A DNA stretch of 64,000 nt from a virus. The notes under the pieces were generated by a model. That model saw only the letters and a program-made list of their open reading frames with translations, had not been told where the DNA came from and did not search any database. The translations under genes and the position numbers were made by a program. Location: the IMG/VR virus record IMGVR_UViG_3300042346_000188, positions 17,116 to 81,115 of that record; one strand, written 5' to 3'. Positions within the stretch are counted from its first letter, which is position 1. The number at the start of each line of letters is the position of its first letter. Below, piece by piece: positions 55,872-63,061 of this stretch.

Positions 55872-56084
55872 ATGAAAATCGAAATACAAAAGAAATACAA
55901 AACGCGATGTGGCTTCAAAGTTCAAATAAATCAAATCATCACATCAGTTACTACAGACTATCCAGTGTTAGGTAGGTACTTTGATACAGACTATAAAGAA
56001 TGGATTGATGAGCGTTGGATGATAGACGGGCGATGCGATGAAGAAGTAGTTGACAATGATTTAGACTTAGTGGAGCGGTTATGA
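55872..56084 (+). CDS. Single-module small protein
   Basis: 70 aa: KKYKTRCGFKVQI...YPVLGRYFDTDYKEW...WMIDGRCDEE...DLDLVERL. One complete copy of the recurrent module of this region (Y-x-x-R-x-G-x-x-V-x-I, Y-P-V-x-G, W-x-x-x-G, D-L). Such short proteins occur in many phages without known function. ATGA overlap at the end. Confidence 0.6.
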   Translation: MKIEIQKKYKTRCGFKVQINQIITSVTTDYPVLGRYFDTDYKEWIDERWMIDGRCDEEVVDNDLDLVERL

Positions 56085-56278
56085 CAAACAGAGAAGTAAT
56101 GGCATTTGCAATAGGAGCCATGATAGCAGTTGCAATATCAATGATTGTTACTAGCTTTAGCTATGATGGCTATCGCTTAGTACACCAAACAAACATCGGT
56201 GGTGTAATCATCGATGGAAAGCACATCTACGAATTAGTAGAGTTATCTGATCCAGCACAAGGGGTGGTTAGAAAATGA
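56081..56278 (+). CDS. Small membrane protein
   Basis: 65 aa. N-terminal membrane helix (MAFAIGAMIAVAISMIVTSF) followed by a ~40-residue domain outside the membrane (YRLVHQTNIGGVIIDGKHIY). ATGA overlaps on both sides. Function unknown. Confidence 0.6.
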   Translation: MTNREVMAFAIGAMIAVAISMIVTSFSYDGYRLVHQTNIGGVIIDGKHIYELVELSDPAQGVVRK

Positions 56279-56949
56279 AATTAAAAGTAGGCGGTAAATA
56301 CAAAAATCGTAAAGGTCAGGTAACTGAGATTGTAGAGAAACTTGAGGGAGAACCTATATATCCTTTTATTGATAGCCAAGACTGCTCATATACACCTGAA
56401 GGTATATATCTGAGAACCCACCCTAGCCATGTTAAAGACTTACTTGAGGAGATTTATATGTTTGATTTGAATGCAACTTATTTAACAAAAGGCGGAAATA
56501 AAGTAGTAATTATTGCCAGGACTCCTAATAGGAATTACCCAATTGTCGGCCTTTCCCAAAGAGATGATACTTGGGATTTACGTTGCTGGACAGAAGAGGG
56601 GATTTATGATGAAGGCTGTGAGGGTCATTTAGATCTTGTAAAAGTATCTACTGATCATTTGCGTGCACGTAATGGTACTCCTATTAAGATATACGAAAGG
56701 TACCCTAATGAAATACATGGCGCATACCTTTCAGATGGTGAGTGGAAGTCATCTACATGGACGGATCAAGGCGGCTTTTATCAAGTCGGAAAGGAACAGT
56801 CGTGCCTAGACATCGATTTCACACCGCTTCAAAACTGGACGGCAGGCATCGAATTTCCCGCACAGGCGGGGGTAGGCGTGGCAACGGGGGGCAAGGCATG
56901 CTACCAGCCAGACCCTGCGGCAGTCGGGGCAGAGCGCATCAATCTGTAG
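56275..56949 (+). CDS. Three-module protein with foreign-looking C-terminal extension
   Basis: 224 aa. Three copies of the local module begin near residues 3 (VGGKYKNRKGQVTEI), 63 (LNATYLTKGGNKVVII) and 127 (LRARNGTPIKIYER). After about residue 182 the reading frame runs into GC-rich island 2, and the tail (TAGIEFPAQAGVGVATGGKA...) has a different composition, so the natural stop was probably lost by insertion. ATGA overlap at the start. Function unknown. Confidence 0.6.
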   Translation: MKLKVGGKYKNRKGQVTEIVEKLEGEPIYPFIDSQDCSYTPEGIYLRTHPSHVKDLLEEIYMFDLNATYLTKGGNKVVIIARTPNRNYPIVGLSQRDDTWDLRCWTEEGIYDEGCEGHLDLVKVSTDHLRARNGTPIKIYERYPNEIHGAYLSDGEWKSSTWTDQGGFYQVGKEQSCLDIDFTPLQNWTAGIEFPAQAGVGVATGGKACYQPDPAAVGAERINL

Positions 56950-56995
56950 CAAATTTTGTACCTTTAGCGGGTGTCGGTTTTATGGCGAATGTCCA
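56820..56995. other. GC-rich island 2
   Basis: About 130 bases of GC-rich DNA (GGCGGGGGTAGGCGTGGC, CGGGGGGCAAGGCATGC and similar), tapering to class A motif 3. It covers the C-terminal codons of the three-module gene and the following gap. Same setting as island 1: directly upstream of a class A motif. Confidence 0.55.
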
Positions 56996-57014
56996 ACCCC
57001 GTTAAATTAACCCT
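56996..57014 (+). promoter_or_regulatory. Class A motif 3 (putative phage promoter)
   Basis: Exact copy of ACCCCGTTAAATTAACCCT, 64 bases before a gene that has its own terminator. Confidence 0.6.
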
Positions 57015-57077
57015 ATTTTCAAAAACGAAGATAGAAAACATTCGCAACTTAATTTATTTATTATACTGGAGCATATC

Positions 57078-57698
57078 ATGTCACAAATTCAACAAGCATT
57101 CGTAATCGATGGTAAAGTTTTTGCTACTAAAGCTGAAGCACAAGCATTTATCCGCCGTCCGTTGATCTTAAAAGCTTTCTTAGATTTGACCAAAAATAAC
57201 GAAGAGTTATCTAACTGGTTAGTTGAAAATCAAGAAACAGTTGAGGCTGCCTTTGAAACAGGTACTATTAGACGTGTGACTAAATCTGACTACAACAAGT
57301 TAGATAAAGCATTGGCAGAGTTGACACATGGTTTCTTATTCGACAACTTGGAAGCTGTTCGTGAATCTTTCCGTTGGCCAGCTGTTAAACGCTTAACTCC
57401 AGAACAAAAAGTTGCAGAAGCTACTACATTGCTTGCTAATGCATCAGGTAATCCTGAATTAGCTGCATATGTTGTTGCTAATCAAGATGCAATTTTAGAA
57501 GGCTACAAAGCAGGCGTTGAAAAACGTGAAATTAACACTAACGCTGTAGCTGGCTTAAATGAATGGAGAGCTAGACAAGCTGCTGAAAAGGCTGAACTTG
57601 AAGCTGCTGCATTGATTGGGCCAGAAGAAGTAGAAGCCGTTAAAGAAAGACATGCTGCTGCTACTGCTGAAAGAAATGCTGCTAAAGCTGCTGCATAA
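57078..57698 (+). CDS. Alanine-rich protein with internal duplication, unknown
   Basis: 206 aa. Two related halves: NNEELSNWLVENQETVEAAFETGTIRR can be aligned with GNPELAAYVVANQDAILEGYKAGVEKR (shared N-x-E-L...V-x-N-Q...G-x-x-x-R). The C-terminus is Ala/Glu-rich and helical. Its own class A motif and a terminator on each flank of the unit suggest high separate expression. Start has CTGGAG upstream. Function unknown. Confidence 0.7.
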   Translation: MSQIQQAFVIDGKVFATKAEAQAFIRRPLILKAFLDLTKNNEELSNWLVENQETVEAAFETGTIRRVTKSDYNKLDKALAELTHGFLFDNLEAVRESFRWPAVKRLTPEQKVAEATTLLANASGNPELAAYVVANQDAILEGYKAGVEKREINTNAVAGLNEWRARQAAEKAELEAAALIGPEEVEAVKERHAAATAERNAAKAAA

Positions 57699-57712
57699 GT
57701 AAATTAACAAGA

Positions 57713-57742
57713 CCCCTTGACCTGTATGGTTAGGGGGTTTTT
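57713..57742 (+). terminator. Terminator after the alanine-rich gene
   Basis: CCCCTTGACC pairs with GGTTAGGGGG (imperfect in the middle), short loop, followed by TTTTT. Confidence 0.82.
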
Positions 57743-57754
57743 AATCGAGGCTTT

Positions 57755-57922
57755 ATGAGATTACTAGTTATATTGATTTTAAGTATCACAACGGCTCGTG
57801 CTGATGTTAAATGGATCGGCAAGGGTAAGTGTAAAGTACAATTAATTACTGAGAAGAGACATGATATTCTCGGTGGACTTGCAACAACACATAGATTTGG
57901 GAAATTACAATGTACAAAGTAG
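57755..57922 (+). CDS. Small exported protein
   Basis: 55 aa. MRLLVILILSITTARA then DVKWIG gives a clear signal peptide with an A-x-A-type cleavage site after residue 16. The mature part (~39 aa, two Cys, basic) would be periplasmic. Overlaps the HIRAN gene by 13 bases. A cell-envelope or superinfection role is possible but not shown. Confidence 0.6.
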   Translation: MRLLVILILSITTARADVKWIGKGKCKVQLITEKRHDILGGLATTHRFGKLQCTK

Positions 57923-58227
57923 TAGGCATTACATTCAGACCGCAAGCAGTACAACAGTTCTACTATACTATAGCGGAAGGCAATTTAGGTTTTATAGAAA
58001 GAGAGCCTGGAAATCAGTATGATCCTAATGCAGTAAGAGTATTGGCATTGCATCATGGTACAAATAAGTTTGTATTTATTGGGTACTTGCCCAAAGGTAT
58101 GGACAAAGTGTTTAAGAGTAACTTTGCAACAATAAGGTTTATTAAAGATCGTCGATTTGAAATAATTGCTGAATACGACAAAAATCCACATCAAGAGGTT
58201 ATCAGTGTTGCGGAGAAAATAAAATGA
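57910..58227 (+). CDS. HIRAN domain protein
   Basis: 105 aa, almost only a HIRAN domain: VVGITFR at the start, EREPGNQYDPNAVRVLAL, and FIGYLPKGMDK. HIRAN domains bind 3' ends of DNA in eukaryotic HLTF; free-standing copies occur in bacteria and phages. Likely DNA-binding. ATGA overlap with the next gene. Confidence 0.8.
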   Translation: MYKVVGITFRPQAVQQFYYTIAEGNLGFIEREPGNQYDPNAVRVLALHHGTNKFVFIGYLPKGMDKVFKSNFATIRFIKDRRFEIIAEYDKNPHQEVISVAEKIK

Positions 58228-58418
58228 ACTTTATAAAAGTCACAGATCAAGGGACTAATGTATTGATTAACCTTGATAGAATCTCAGAAGTATGTATTTC
58301 AAAATCTGGAAAGAATTTCTCTGTAAGGATTTCATATGATGAGGTTAATGCTTGGTCAAACTATTTGTTAAATGAAGAAGATCTAGCTAAAATTGAAATT
58401 GCAATGGGACTAAGATGA
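58224..58418 (+). CDS. Small protein, unknown
   Basis: 64 aa (MNFIKVTDQGTNVLINLDRI). Beta-rich N-terminal half, helical C-terminus. ATGA overlap at both ends. Unrecognised. Confidence 0.6.
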   Translation: MNFIKVTDQGTNVLINLDRISEVCISKSGKNFSVRISYDEVNAWSNYLLNEEDLAKIEIAMGLR

Positions 58419-58801
58419 TGATAGAAGTTAATAAAGAGTATCGAAATATGGACTGCCACCGTGTTCTTATTGTATTAGAAAAGGATGATAGGTTTGTAGG
58501 AGTTAATTTCTTCAACGGTGATCTCTCTTGGTACCGTGGTAATGGTACATGCACAGCCGGTGTTAAATTAAATCTGTTAATGCCAGTAGAATTACAGGTT
58601 GGCAAGACTTATCTTAGCAGAGAGGGTGTTGAAGTGCTTATTGTATATATTGCAGAGAAGTCTAAGGCTGATGATCTTCCTGTATTAGGTGTATCTAAGA
58701 GAGCTGGTAAAACTGATGATGCACATTGGTACACACTTGATGGCTGTTACTATCACACTAAAGAAACTAGTGCAAATGATTTAATTCTGGAGAAACACTA
58801 A
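58415..58801 (+). CDS. Two-module protein, unknown
   Basis: 128 aa. Two copies of the local module: EVNKEYRNMDCHRVLIVL... and QVGKTYLSREGVEVLIVYI...LPVLGVSKRAG...WYTLDGCYY...ANDLILEK. TAATG overlap with the next gene, which has the same module. Function unknown. Confidence 0.65.
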   Translation: MMIEVNKEYRNMDCHRVLIVLEKDDRFVGVNFFNGDLSWYRGNGTCTAGVKLNLLMPVELQVGKTYLSREGVEVLIVYIAEKSKADDLPVLGVSKRAGKTDDAHWYTLDGCYYHTKETSANDLILEKH

Positions 58802-59172
58802 TGAAGGTTGGCGATAAGATTGTAGCAAGAAATGTACCAGGTACACTATTACATATTGATGAGAACCCTGCAACAGGACTACCATATTTATGTGTATTCA
58901 TCGAAAGAGGTAAAAGTCGTGCTGAATGGCTTAGTGCAGATGACTTAAGATTAGCACCCAAATTTGTTATAGGAGAGACCTGGGTAAACAGAGAGGGTCA
59001 TAAAGTTCTTATACACTATGTTGATAACGATGCTCATCAAGACAGACAAGATGCAGTTGTCGGTATTATGCACCCACACAGCACTATGGCAAGCACAATA
59101 AAGTTTACTTTACATGGTATGTTTTACTCACACAGAGATGATGATTGGGATTTAATGGAGAAAGTACAATGA
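58801..59172 (+). CDS. Two-module protein, unknown
   Basis: 123 aa. First part is a diverged copy (VGDKIVARNVPGTLLHI), the second a full module (IGETWVNREGHKVLIHYV...AVVGIM...FTLHGMFYSHRDDDWDLMEK). Paralogue of the preceding protein, probably by tandem duplication. ATGA overlap with the next gene. Confidence 0.65.
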   Translation: MKVGDKIVARNVPGTLLHIDENPATGLPYLCVFIERGKSRAEWLSADDLRLAPKFVIGETWVNREGHKVLIHYVDNDAHQDRQDAVVGIMHPHSTMASTIKFTLHGMFYSHRDDDWDLMEKVQ

Positions 59173-59555
59173 ACTGTAAATTTACTATGTTTAAACCTAA
59201 AGGCGCATTCGAGAAAGAAGCGCTTTATCCACGTATTGCTGCAGGGTATAGAGGCGCATTACAGCGTGAAAGAAAACTCTCTAGCACTTTGCAAGTAATT
59301 GTCTTTGACCCAATAACAGGCAAACAACGCCATATTGGAGATTTACCCGCGACTTATGGAAATGTCTTCCCTTATGAATACACGGTAGCTACATTCGAAA
59401 TTATAAAGCGTAGTGGTAATAATATAACATTAGTAGTCACCAGTGTTGTAGCAAATCCCTATTTAGCAGTCGGTGAAATTGAGAGACTCGTTGATAGTAT
59501 ACCGCATGTTTTCGAGAATGACAGCAGTGCTGGCCATAAATCGAAGAAGAGATGA
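59169..59555 (+). CDS. Unknown protein
   Basis: 128 aa (MNCKFTMFKPKGAFEKEALY). Basic N- and C-termini, central beta-rich part (LQVIVFDPITGKQRHIG). Start chosen at the ATGA overlap rather than at the upstream in-frame codon. Unrecognised. Confidence 0.65.
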   Translation: MNCKFTMFKPKGAFEKEALYPRIAAGYRGALQRERKLSSTLQVIVFDPITGKQRHIGDLPATYGNVFPYEYTVATFEIIKRSGNNITLVVTSVVANPYLAVGEIERLVDSIPHVFENDSSAGHKSKKR

Positions 59556-59576
59556 CGTTTAATTCTGGAGGTATTC

Positions 59577-59601
59577 TAAGATGTTAAACTCAGGCGAGGC
59601 A
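59577..59601 (+). repeat. Direct repeat copy 1 (relic of a gene 3' end)
   Basis: TAAGATGTTAAACTCAGG followed by CGAGGCA: 25 bases matching 59825-59849 with two mismatches. In the other copy these bases encode the C-terminus KMLNSGE of the gene that lies between the copies. Confidence 0.8.
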
Positions 59602-59610
59602 AGAATATGA
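59581..59610 (+). CDS. Nine-residue leader peptide
   Basis: ATG TTA AAC TCA GGC GAG GCA AGA ATA TGA encodes MLNSGEARI with GGAGG eleven bases before the ATG. Its stop overlaps the next start (ATGA), so it could couple translation to that gene. It is probably the surviving 3' end of a duplicated gene. Confidence 0.45.
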   Translation: MLNSGEARI

Positions 59611-59858
59611 ACGACTCACAAAAAGAAATGCGCAGATTTACTAGATTACTTGCCTTAAGGGATGAATTGTGTCCTGACTTTGTAGTTGATTGGTCTTTGG
59701 AGAATAAGGGTAATTTTGTATTGCGCTTTAGTTTTCTTCAAAATGTATGGCAGCCTGACCCTTATGGAACTTATGATGGAAAAATTGGACCTTACTTTAG
59801 CAAAGAAGCGGCTGAAATAGCTTGTAAGATGTTAAACTCAGGTGAGGTAGAACTATAA
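59607..59858 (+). CDS. Unknown protein
   Basis: 83 aa. Trp/Phe/Tyr-rich centre (FVVDWSLENKGNFVLRFSFL; GKIGPYFSKEAAEIAC). Starts at the stop of the leader peptide. The C-terminal codons are repeated upstream, which points to a former tandem copy. Ends before a large terminator. Confidence 0.65.
   Translation: MNDSQKEMRRFTRLLALRDELCPDFVVDWSLENKGNFVLRFSFLQNVWQPDPYGTYDGKIGPYFSKEAAEIACKMLNSGEVEL
59825..59849 (+). repeat. Direct repeat copy 2
   Basis: The 3' end of the 83-aa gene; partner of 59577-59601, with T in place of C at two positions. Confidence 0.8.
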
Positions 59859-59864
59859 CCAACC

Positions 59865-59943
59865 CCCTCTCTACTCTCTCATTTGGATGCCTTCGGGTGT
59901 TCATTTGGGAGGGTAGGGAGGGATTCCCCCCTTATTTTTTTTT
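59865..59943 (+). terminator. Very strong terminator
   Basis: A 16-bp stem of CCCTCTCTACTCTCTC (59865-59880) with GGGAGGGTAGGGAGGG (59907-59922), including three G-T pairs. An inner TTCG-type hairpin sits at the top. A T-tract follows (59932-59943). Confidence 0.88.
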
Positions 59944-59960
59944 CGCTTTAAGGATATTAT

Positions 59961-60308
59961 ATGAGCCATAAAACACGCAAAATTTGGATAGCAGCAAACG
60001 GCCCAATACCTAATGGTTATGAAATAGATCATATTGATCAAGACAATACTAATGATGATTTATCAAATTTAAGACTTGCAACACGTGCTGAAAATTGTCG
60101 TAATAGAAAGAAATGGGAAAATACAACAAGCCGGTATAAAGGTGTATATTGGTGTAAGCGCAGGCAAAACTGGATAGCCCAAATAAGGTACCATAATAAA
60201 ACTTATTATATCGGTAAGTTTGATAATGAATATGAAGCTCATTTGGCCTGGGTAGCATCAACCGAATCGCTATACGGAGAATTCTTTAACAATGGTATCA
60301 GAACATAG
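59961..60308 (+). CDS. HNH homing endonuclease with AP2 domain
   Basis: 115 aa. The HNH part includes YEIDHIDQDNTNDDLSNLRL and ATRAENCRNRKK (HNH_3 type, with the conserved D-H-x-x-x-x-x-x-N and N). A C-terminal AP2-like DNA-binding domain follows: SRYKGVYWCKRRQNWIAQI and YIGKFDNEYEAHLAW. A mobile selfish gene placed between blocks. Shorter than many relatives at the N-terminus. AAGGATATT upstream. Confidence 0.88.
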   Translation: MSHKTRKIWIAANGPIPNGYEIDHIDQDNTNDDLSNLRLATRAENCRNRKKWENTTSRYKGVYWCKRRQNWIAQIRYHNKTYYIGKFDNEYEAHLAWVASTESLYGEFFNNGIRT

Positions 60309-60519
60309 TTCAGATGGTGATATTAGATCACCTTATAAAGGAGTCTTTTGGCATACTAAAAGATGTAAGTGGGTAGCCAGTAGTCGTGTAATACAAAAGT
60401 TTAGAGTTGAAAAGAAATATATTGGTGCTTTTGATTGCCCTCATGAAGCTTATAAAGCTCGTAAGGCATTCGAAGAACAATTAGAGCCTCAATGGGAATT
60501 GGTACCTTACGATGACTAG
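60292..60519 (+). CDS. Free-standing AP2-like DNA-binding protein
   Basis: 75 aa. SPYKGVFWHTKRCKWVASSR and KKYIGAFDCPHEAYKARKAF make one AP2 domain like that at the end of the preceding HNH gene, without a nuclease part. It overlaps that gene by 17 bases in another frame. It may be a degraded or split endonuclease, or a partner in DNA binding. Confidence 0.7.
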   Translation: MVSEHSSDGDIRSPYKGVFWHTKRCKWVASSRVIQKFRVEKKYIGAFDCPHEAYKARKAFEEQLEPQWELVPYDD

Positions 60520-60538
60520 ACCCCGTTAAATTAACCCT
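60520..60538 (+). promoter_or_regulatory. Class A motif 4 (putative phage promoter)
   Basis: Exact copy of ACCCCGTTAAATTAACCCT starting one base after the AP2-like gene; first of a tandem pair. Confidence 0.6.
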
Positions 60539-60550
60539 TTAGCTGCCCCC

Positions 60551-60613
60551 TTAATTATCCATCATTTATAGTTATTCTTTAATTAATACTTATTAATATA
60601 ATAACATTACTTA
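60551..60613. other. AT-rich segment, candidate replication origin
   Basis: 63 bases with only 8 G/C (87% AT), between two class A motifs that start 94 bases apart. T7 starts replication at tandem RNAP promoters next to an AT-rich segment; the likeness is the only evidence here. The remaining gap to 60695 is also AT-rich and has no gene. Confidence 0.4.
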
Positions 60614-60632
60614 ACCCCGTTAAATTAACCCT
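60614..60632 (+). promoter_or_regulatory. Class A motif 5 (putative phage promoter)
   Basis: Exact copy of ACCCCGTTAAATTAACCCT, 64 bases before the first packaging gene; second of a tandem pair. Confidence 0.6.
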
Positions 60633-60695
60633 AAAAATTAAATAAATAAGAATAGTACGTAAAATTGCTATTCGATTGAAAACCTAGAGGTTTGT

Positions 60696-61103
60696 ATGAG
60701 TGAGTTGACGAGAATCCACAGTATCAAGCGTGGTGGTCATGCGGCTATTAACAAACTTAACGAATTGAGATTTGATCCGATCTATGAACTGGTTACTAAA
60801 TATCGTGAGATAGAGAAACAAATAGAGTTCTATAATGATTGGAGAGACAACATTATTGTACCTTTGACGTCTACCGGCAAGACACGTACATATAATCAAG
60901 AAATACATATGAATCTCTATGACAAGTTAACTAATGTCGCTGAAAAGCTATTAAGATATGGGTATGGTAGAGTACCCGAATTACACGAAGAAGCTGTACA
61001 AGAACGTGTACCATTAATCATAAACCTCAATAAAGAGGGCGATACATATATAATTGGAGAGCAAAATGAGTTACCTGATGATTTACCTGTTGATAACTAT
61101 TAG
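60696..61103 (+). CDS. Putative terminase small subunit
   Basis: 135 aa, first gene of the packaging block. Helical N-terminal two thirds (NKLNELRFDPIYELVTKYRE; YDKLTNVAEKLLRYGYGRV) resemble small terminase core regions in phages with related large subunits. The position two genes before the large subunit supports this. Acidic C-terminus. Preceded by AGAGG. Confidence 0.55.
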   Translation: MSELTRIHSIKRGGHAAINKLNELRFDPIYELVTKYREIEKQIEFYNDWRDNIIVPLTSTGKTRTYNQEIHMNLYDKLTNVAEKLLRYGYGRVPELHEEAVQERVPLIINLNKEGDTYIIGEQNELPDDLPVDNY

Positions 61104-61239
61104 CCTGTACTATATAGGCTTTATTGCGTATTCAATACTTGTACCTACAGTAACAGACCGTGCTCTAAATTGGCTGGTTATGATGGTTTGCTTGAACTCA
61201 TTTATCTACATATGGTACCAAGTATGCTCCTCAACCTAA
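61066..61239 (+). CDS. Small membrane protein
   Basis: 57 aa with two hydrophobic helices (YLMIYLLITISLYYIGFIAY; NWLVMMVCLNSFIYIWY). It overlaps the end of the previous gene by 38 bases in another frame, with GGAGAG upstream. Function unknown; a lysis or envelope role is possible. Confidence 0.55.
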   Translation: MSYLMIYLLITISLYYIGFIAYSILVPTVTDRALNWLVMMVCLNSFIYIWYQVCSST

Positions 61240-61352
61240 TTATACTGGGTATTGGCCCATTTGTAGAACTTAATACATGGATAGCTATGGTGTATGCAAT
61301 AACAATGCTTAGATTGTTTGCAGGTGCCTTGGAGATTATTCGTGGCTATTAA
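61212..61352 (+). CDS. Small membrane protein
   Basis: 46 aa (MVPSMLLNLIILGIGPFVEL...). Two hydrophobic stretches. The start is uncertain between 61212 and 61224; an upstream TTG is less likely. Overlaps both neighbours, ending 11 bases inside the terminase gene. Confidence 0.45.
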   Translation: MVPSMLLNLIILGIGPFVELNTWIAMVYAITMLRLFAGALEIIRGY

Positions 61353-62670
61353 CCTGCACCCTGCGCAATCTGAAATATATCGCGCCTTATTTATTGATCG
61401 TAGTGTAAGATATGCAACCGTTTGTTGTGCTCGGGGCTGGGGTAAATCCTATAAAGCTGCCGTAGCTGCTATCTCAGCAATATTTGAACTATTAGAATTA
61501 CCTCATAATGTACCTAATAAAAAAGTGTACATTATCGCTCCTACCTTTGATCAGGTGAAGGATATTTACTATCCTCTTATAAACTATGACCTTGGGATGG
61601 AGCATTATGCAATTAAAGCATCTAGAGACACAGGACGTTTTCTATTTCCAGGTAATGTAGAATTAATACTATTATCCTTTGAATCGGTAGAACGTATGCG
61701 TGGTAAGGGTGCTTATTTTGTAGTATGGGACGAAGTCTCTTCTTGTACTAAAGGTATTACTGCCGAAGAAGCTTGGCAATCTGTTATACAACCTACTATT
61801 GCTACTAGATGGAGTAATAGAAGAGCAAAAGCAGTTGGTGCTAAATCTCCTGGGCGTGCATTAGCTATTAGTACTCCAAAAGGGTATAATTTCTTTCATG
61901 AAATGTGTATGTACCACGAAACAGATCCTGATTGGGGTTTCTGGCAATATGATTATTTACAATCACCATTCCTTGATCCTGTTGAGATTGAAAAGTTAAA
62001 AGATAAGCTAGACCCTGTAACATGGGCCTCAGAATATATGGCTTCATTTGCAGAGTCTGGTAATAGCGTATTCTATTGTTTTGATAGAAAGAAACATGTA
62101 GATGCTCATTTACAATACTTTGAACCAGGAGAAGATGTACATGTCTGTATCGACTTTAACGTCATGCGACAATGTTCTAGCATCTTTGCACTCAGAGGTC
62201 ATCAGATGCAGTTTATCGATGAGATGCAAGGACACCCAGACACTGAAGCCCTCGCTATCGCTCTTAAAACTAAATTCCAAGGGCATAAGATCTACGCCTA
62301 TCCTGATCCATCAGGAAGAGCTAGAAAGACTTCTGCGCCAGTGGGACGAACGGATTTTAGCATATTAGAATCTAATGGTATTATTTGTATAGCACATAGA
62401 GCAGCGCCACCCATTGTGGATAGTGTAGCGGCTGTTAATCGTAAGTTACATACAGCATCTGGTAAAATAGATATGTATGTACATCCCAGATGTAGTGGTA
62501 CCATTTTATCATTAGAGAGAACAAAGTGGACTGACCGCAACTTAGATATAGCGACTATCGATAAGTCGGAAGGTATAGAACATTTCTCTGATGGTGTACG
62601 CTACGCAGTAGAGTATCTATATCCAATTCAAACAGGTGGGAAAAGAACTTCCCGAGGTTTCAACTTTTAA
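61342..62670 (+). CDS. terL: Terminase large subunit
   Basis: 442 aa from a GTG start with GGAG 7 bases upstream. ATPase: Walker A-like CARGWGKSY (Lys 35), Walker B YFVVWDEVSS (Asp 130, Glu 131), and a coupling motif AISTPKG. RNase H-like nuclease: CIDFNV (Asp 271), YPDPSGR (Asp 322), and HFSDGVRYAVEY (Asp 417). Packages and cuts phage DNA at the portal. Alternative starts lie up to 24 bases upstream (TTG 61318, GTG 61324). Confidence 0.92.
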   Translation: MAINLHPAQSEIYRALFIDRSVRYATVCCARGWGKSYKAAVAAISAIFELLELPHNVPNKKVYIIAPTFDQVKDIYYPLINYDLGMEHYAIKASRDTGRFLFPGNVELILLSFESVERMRGKGAYFVVWDEVSSCTKGITAEEAWQSVIQPTIATRWSNRRAKAVGAKSPGRALAISTPKGYNFFHEMCMYHETDPDWGFWQYDYLQSPFLDPVEIEKLKDKLDPVTWASEYMASFAESGNSVFYCFDRKKHVDAHLQYFEPGEDVHVCIDFNVMRQCSSIFALRGHQMQFIDEMQGHPDTEALAIALKTKFQGHKIYAYPDPSGRARKTSAPVGRTDFSILESNGIICIAHRAAPPIVDSVAAVNRKLHTASGKIDMYVHPRCSGTILSLERTKWTDRNLDIATIDKSEGIEHFSDGVRYAVEYLYPIQTGGKRTSRGFNF

Positions 62671-62680
62671 GGATATTAAG

Positions 62681-63061
62681 ATGGAAACACAAGACTGGGT
62701 CAACATCTTTATTGGTGTTGGAGGGACTATTGCAACGACTTTTATAGGGTTGTTAACAACCAAGTTCAAAAGTCTAGAGGACGACCATGATGTGGCTATT
62801 CAAGCATTAAACGATTTAAGAATTTTAATTGCAACTGATTATGTTAAAAGAACAGATTTAAATGTACATCTTAGTGAGATATCTCGCAAACTAGATAAGT
62901 TAGAAGAATTAGAGGTACAAATGTCTACTCATTATGCACGTAAAGAAGATTTGAGAGGTCTAGGCGATAGTTTGGGAAAGAAACTAGACCTAGTACTCGA
63001 AAAGTTAGAGAGAAAAGTAGATAAATACGATTATACCCCGGAACGGAGGAATAATGGCTAG
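62681..63061 (+). CDS. Membrane-anchored coiled-coil protein
   Basis: 126 aa. The N-terminal membrane segment is VNIFIGVGGTIATTFIGLL (residues ~6-24). A long charged helix with heptads follows (ISRKLDKLEELEVQM; LGKKLDLVLEKLERKVDKY). Unknown; such architecture occurs in spanin-like or holin-associated proteins. AAGGATATTAAG precedes the start. Overlaps the next gene by 8 bases. Confidence 0.65.
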   Translation: METQDWVNIFIGVGGTIATTFIGLLTTKFKSLEDDHDVAIQALNDLRILIATDYVKRTDLNVHLSEISRKLDKLEELEVQMSTHYARKEDLRGLGDSLGKKLDLVLEKLERKVDKYDYTPERRNNG

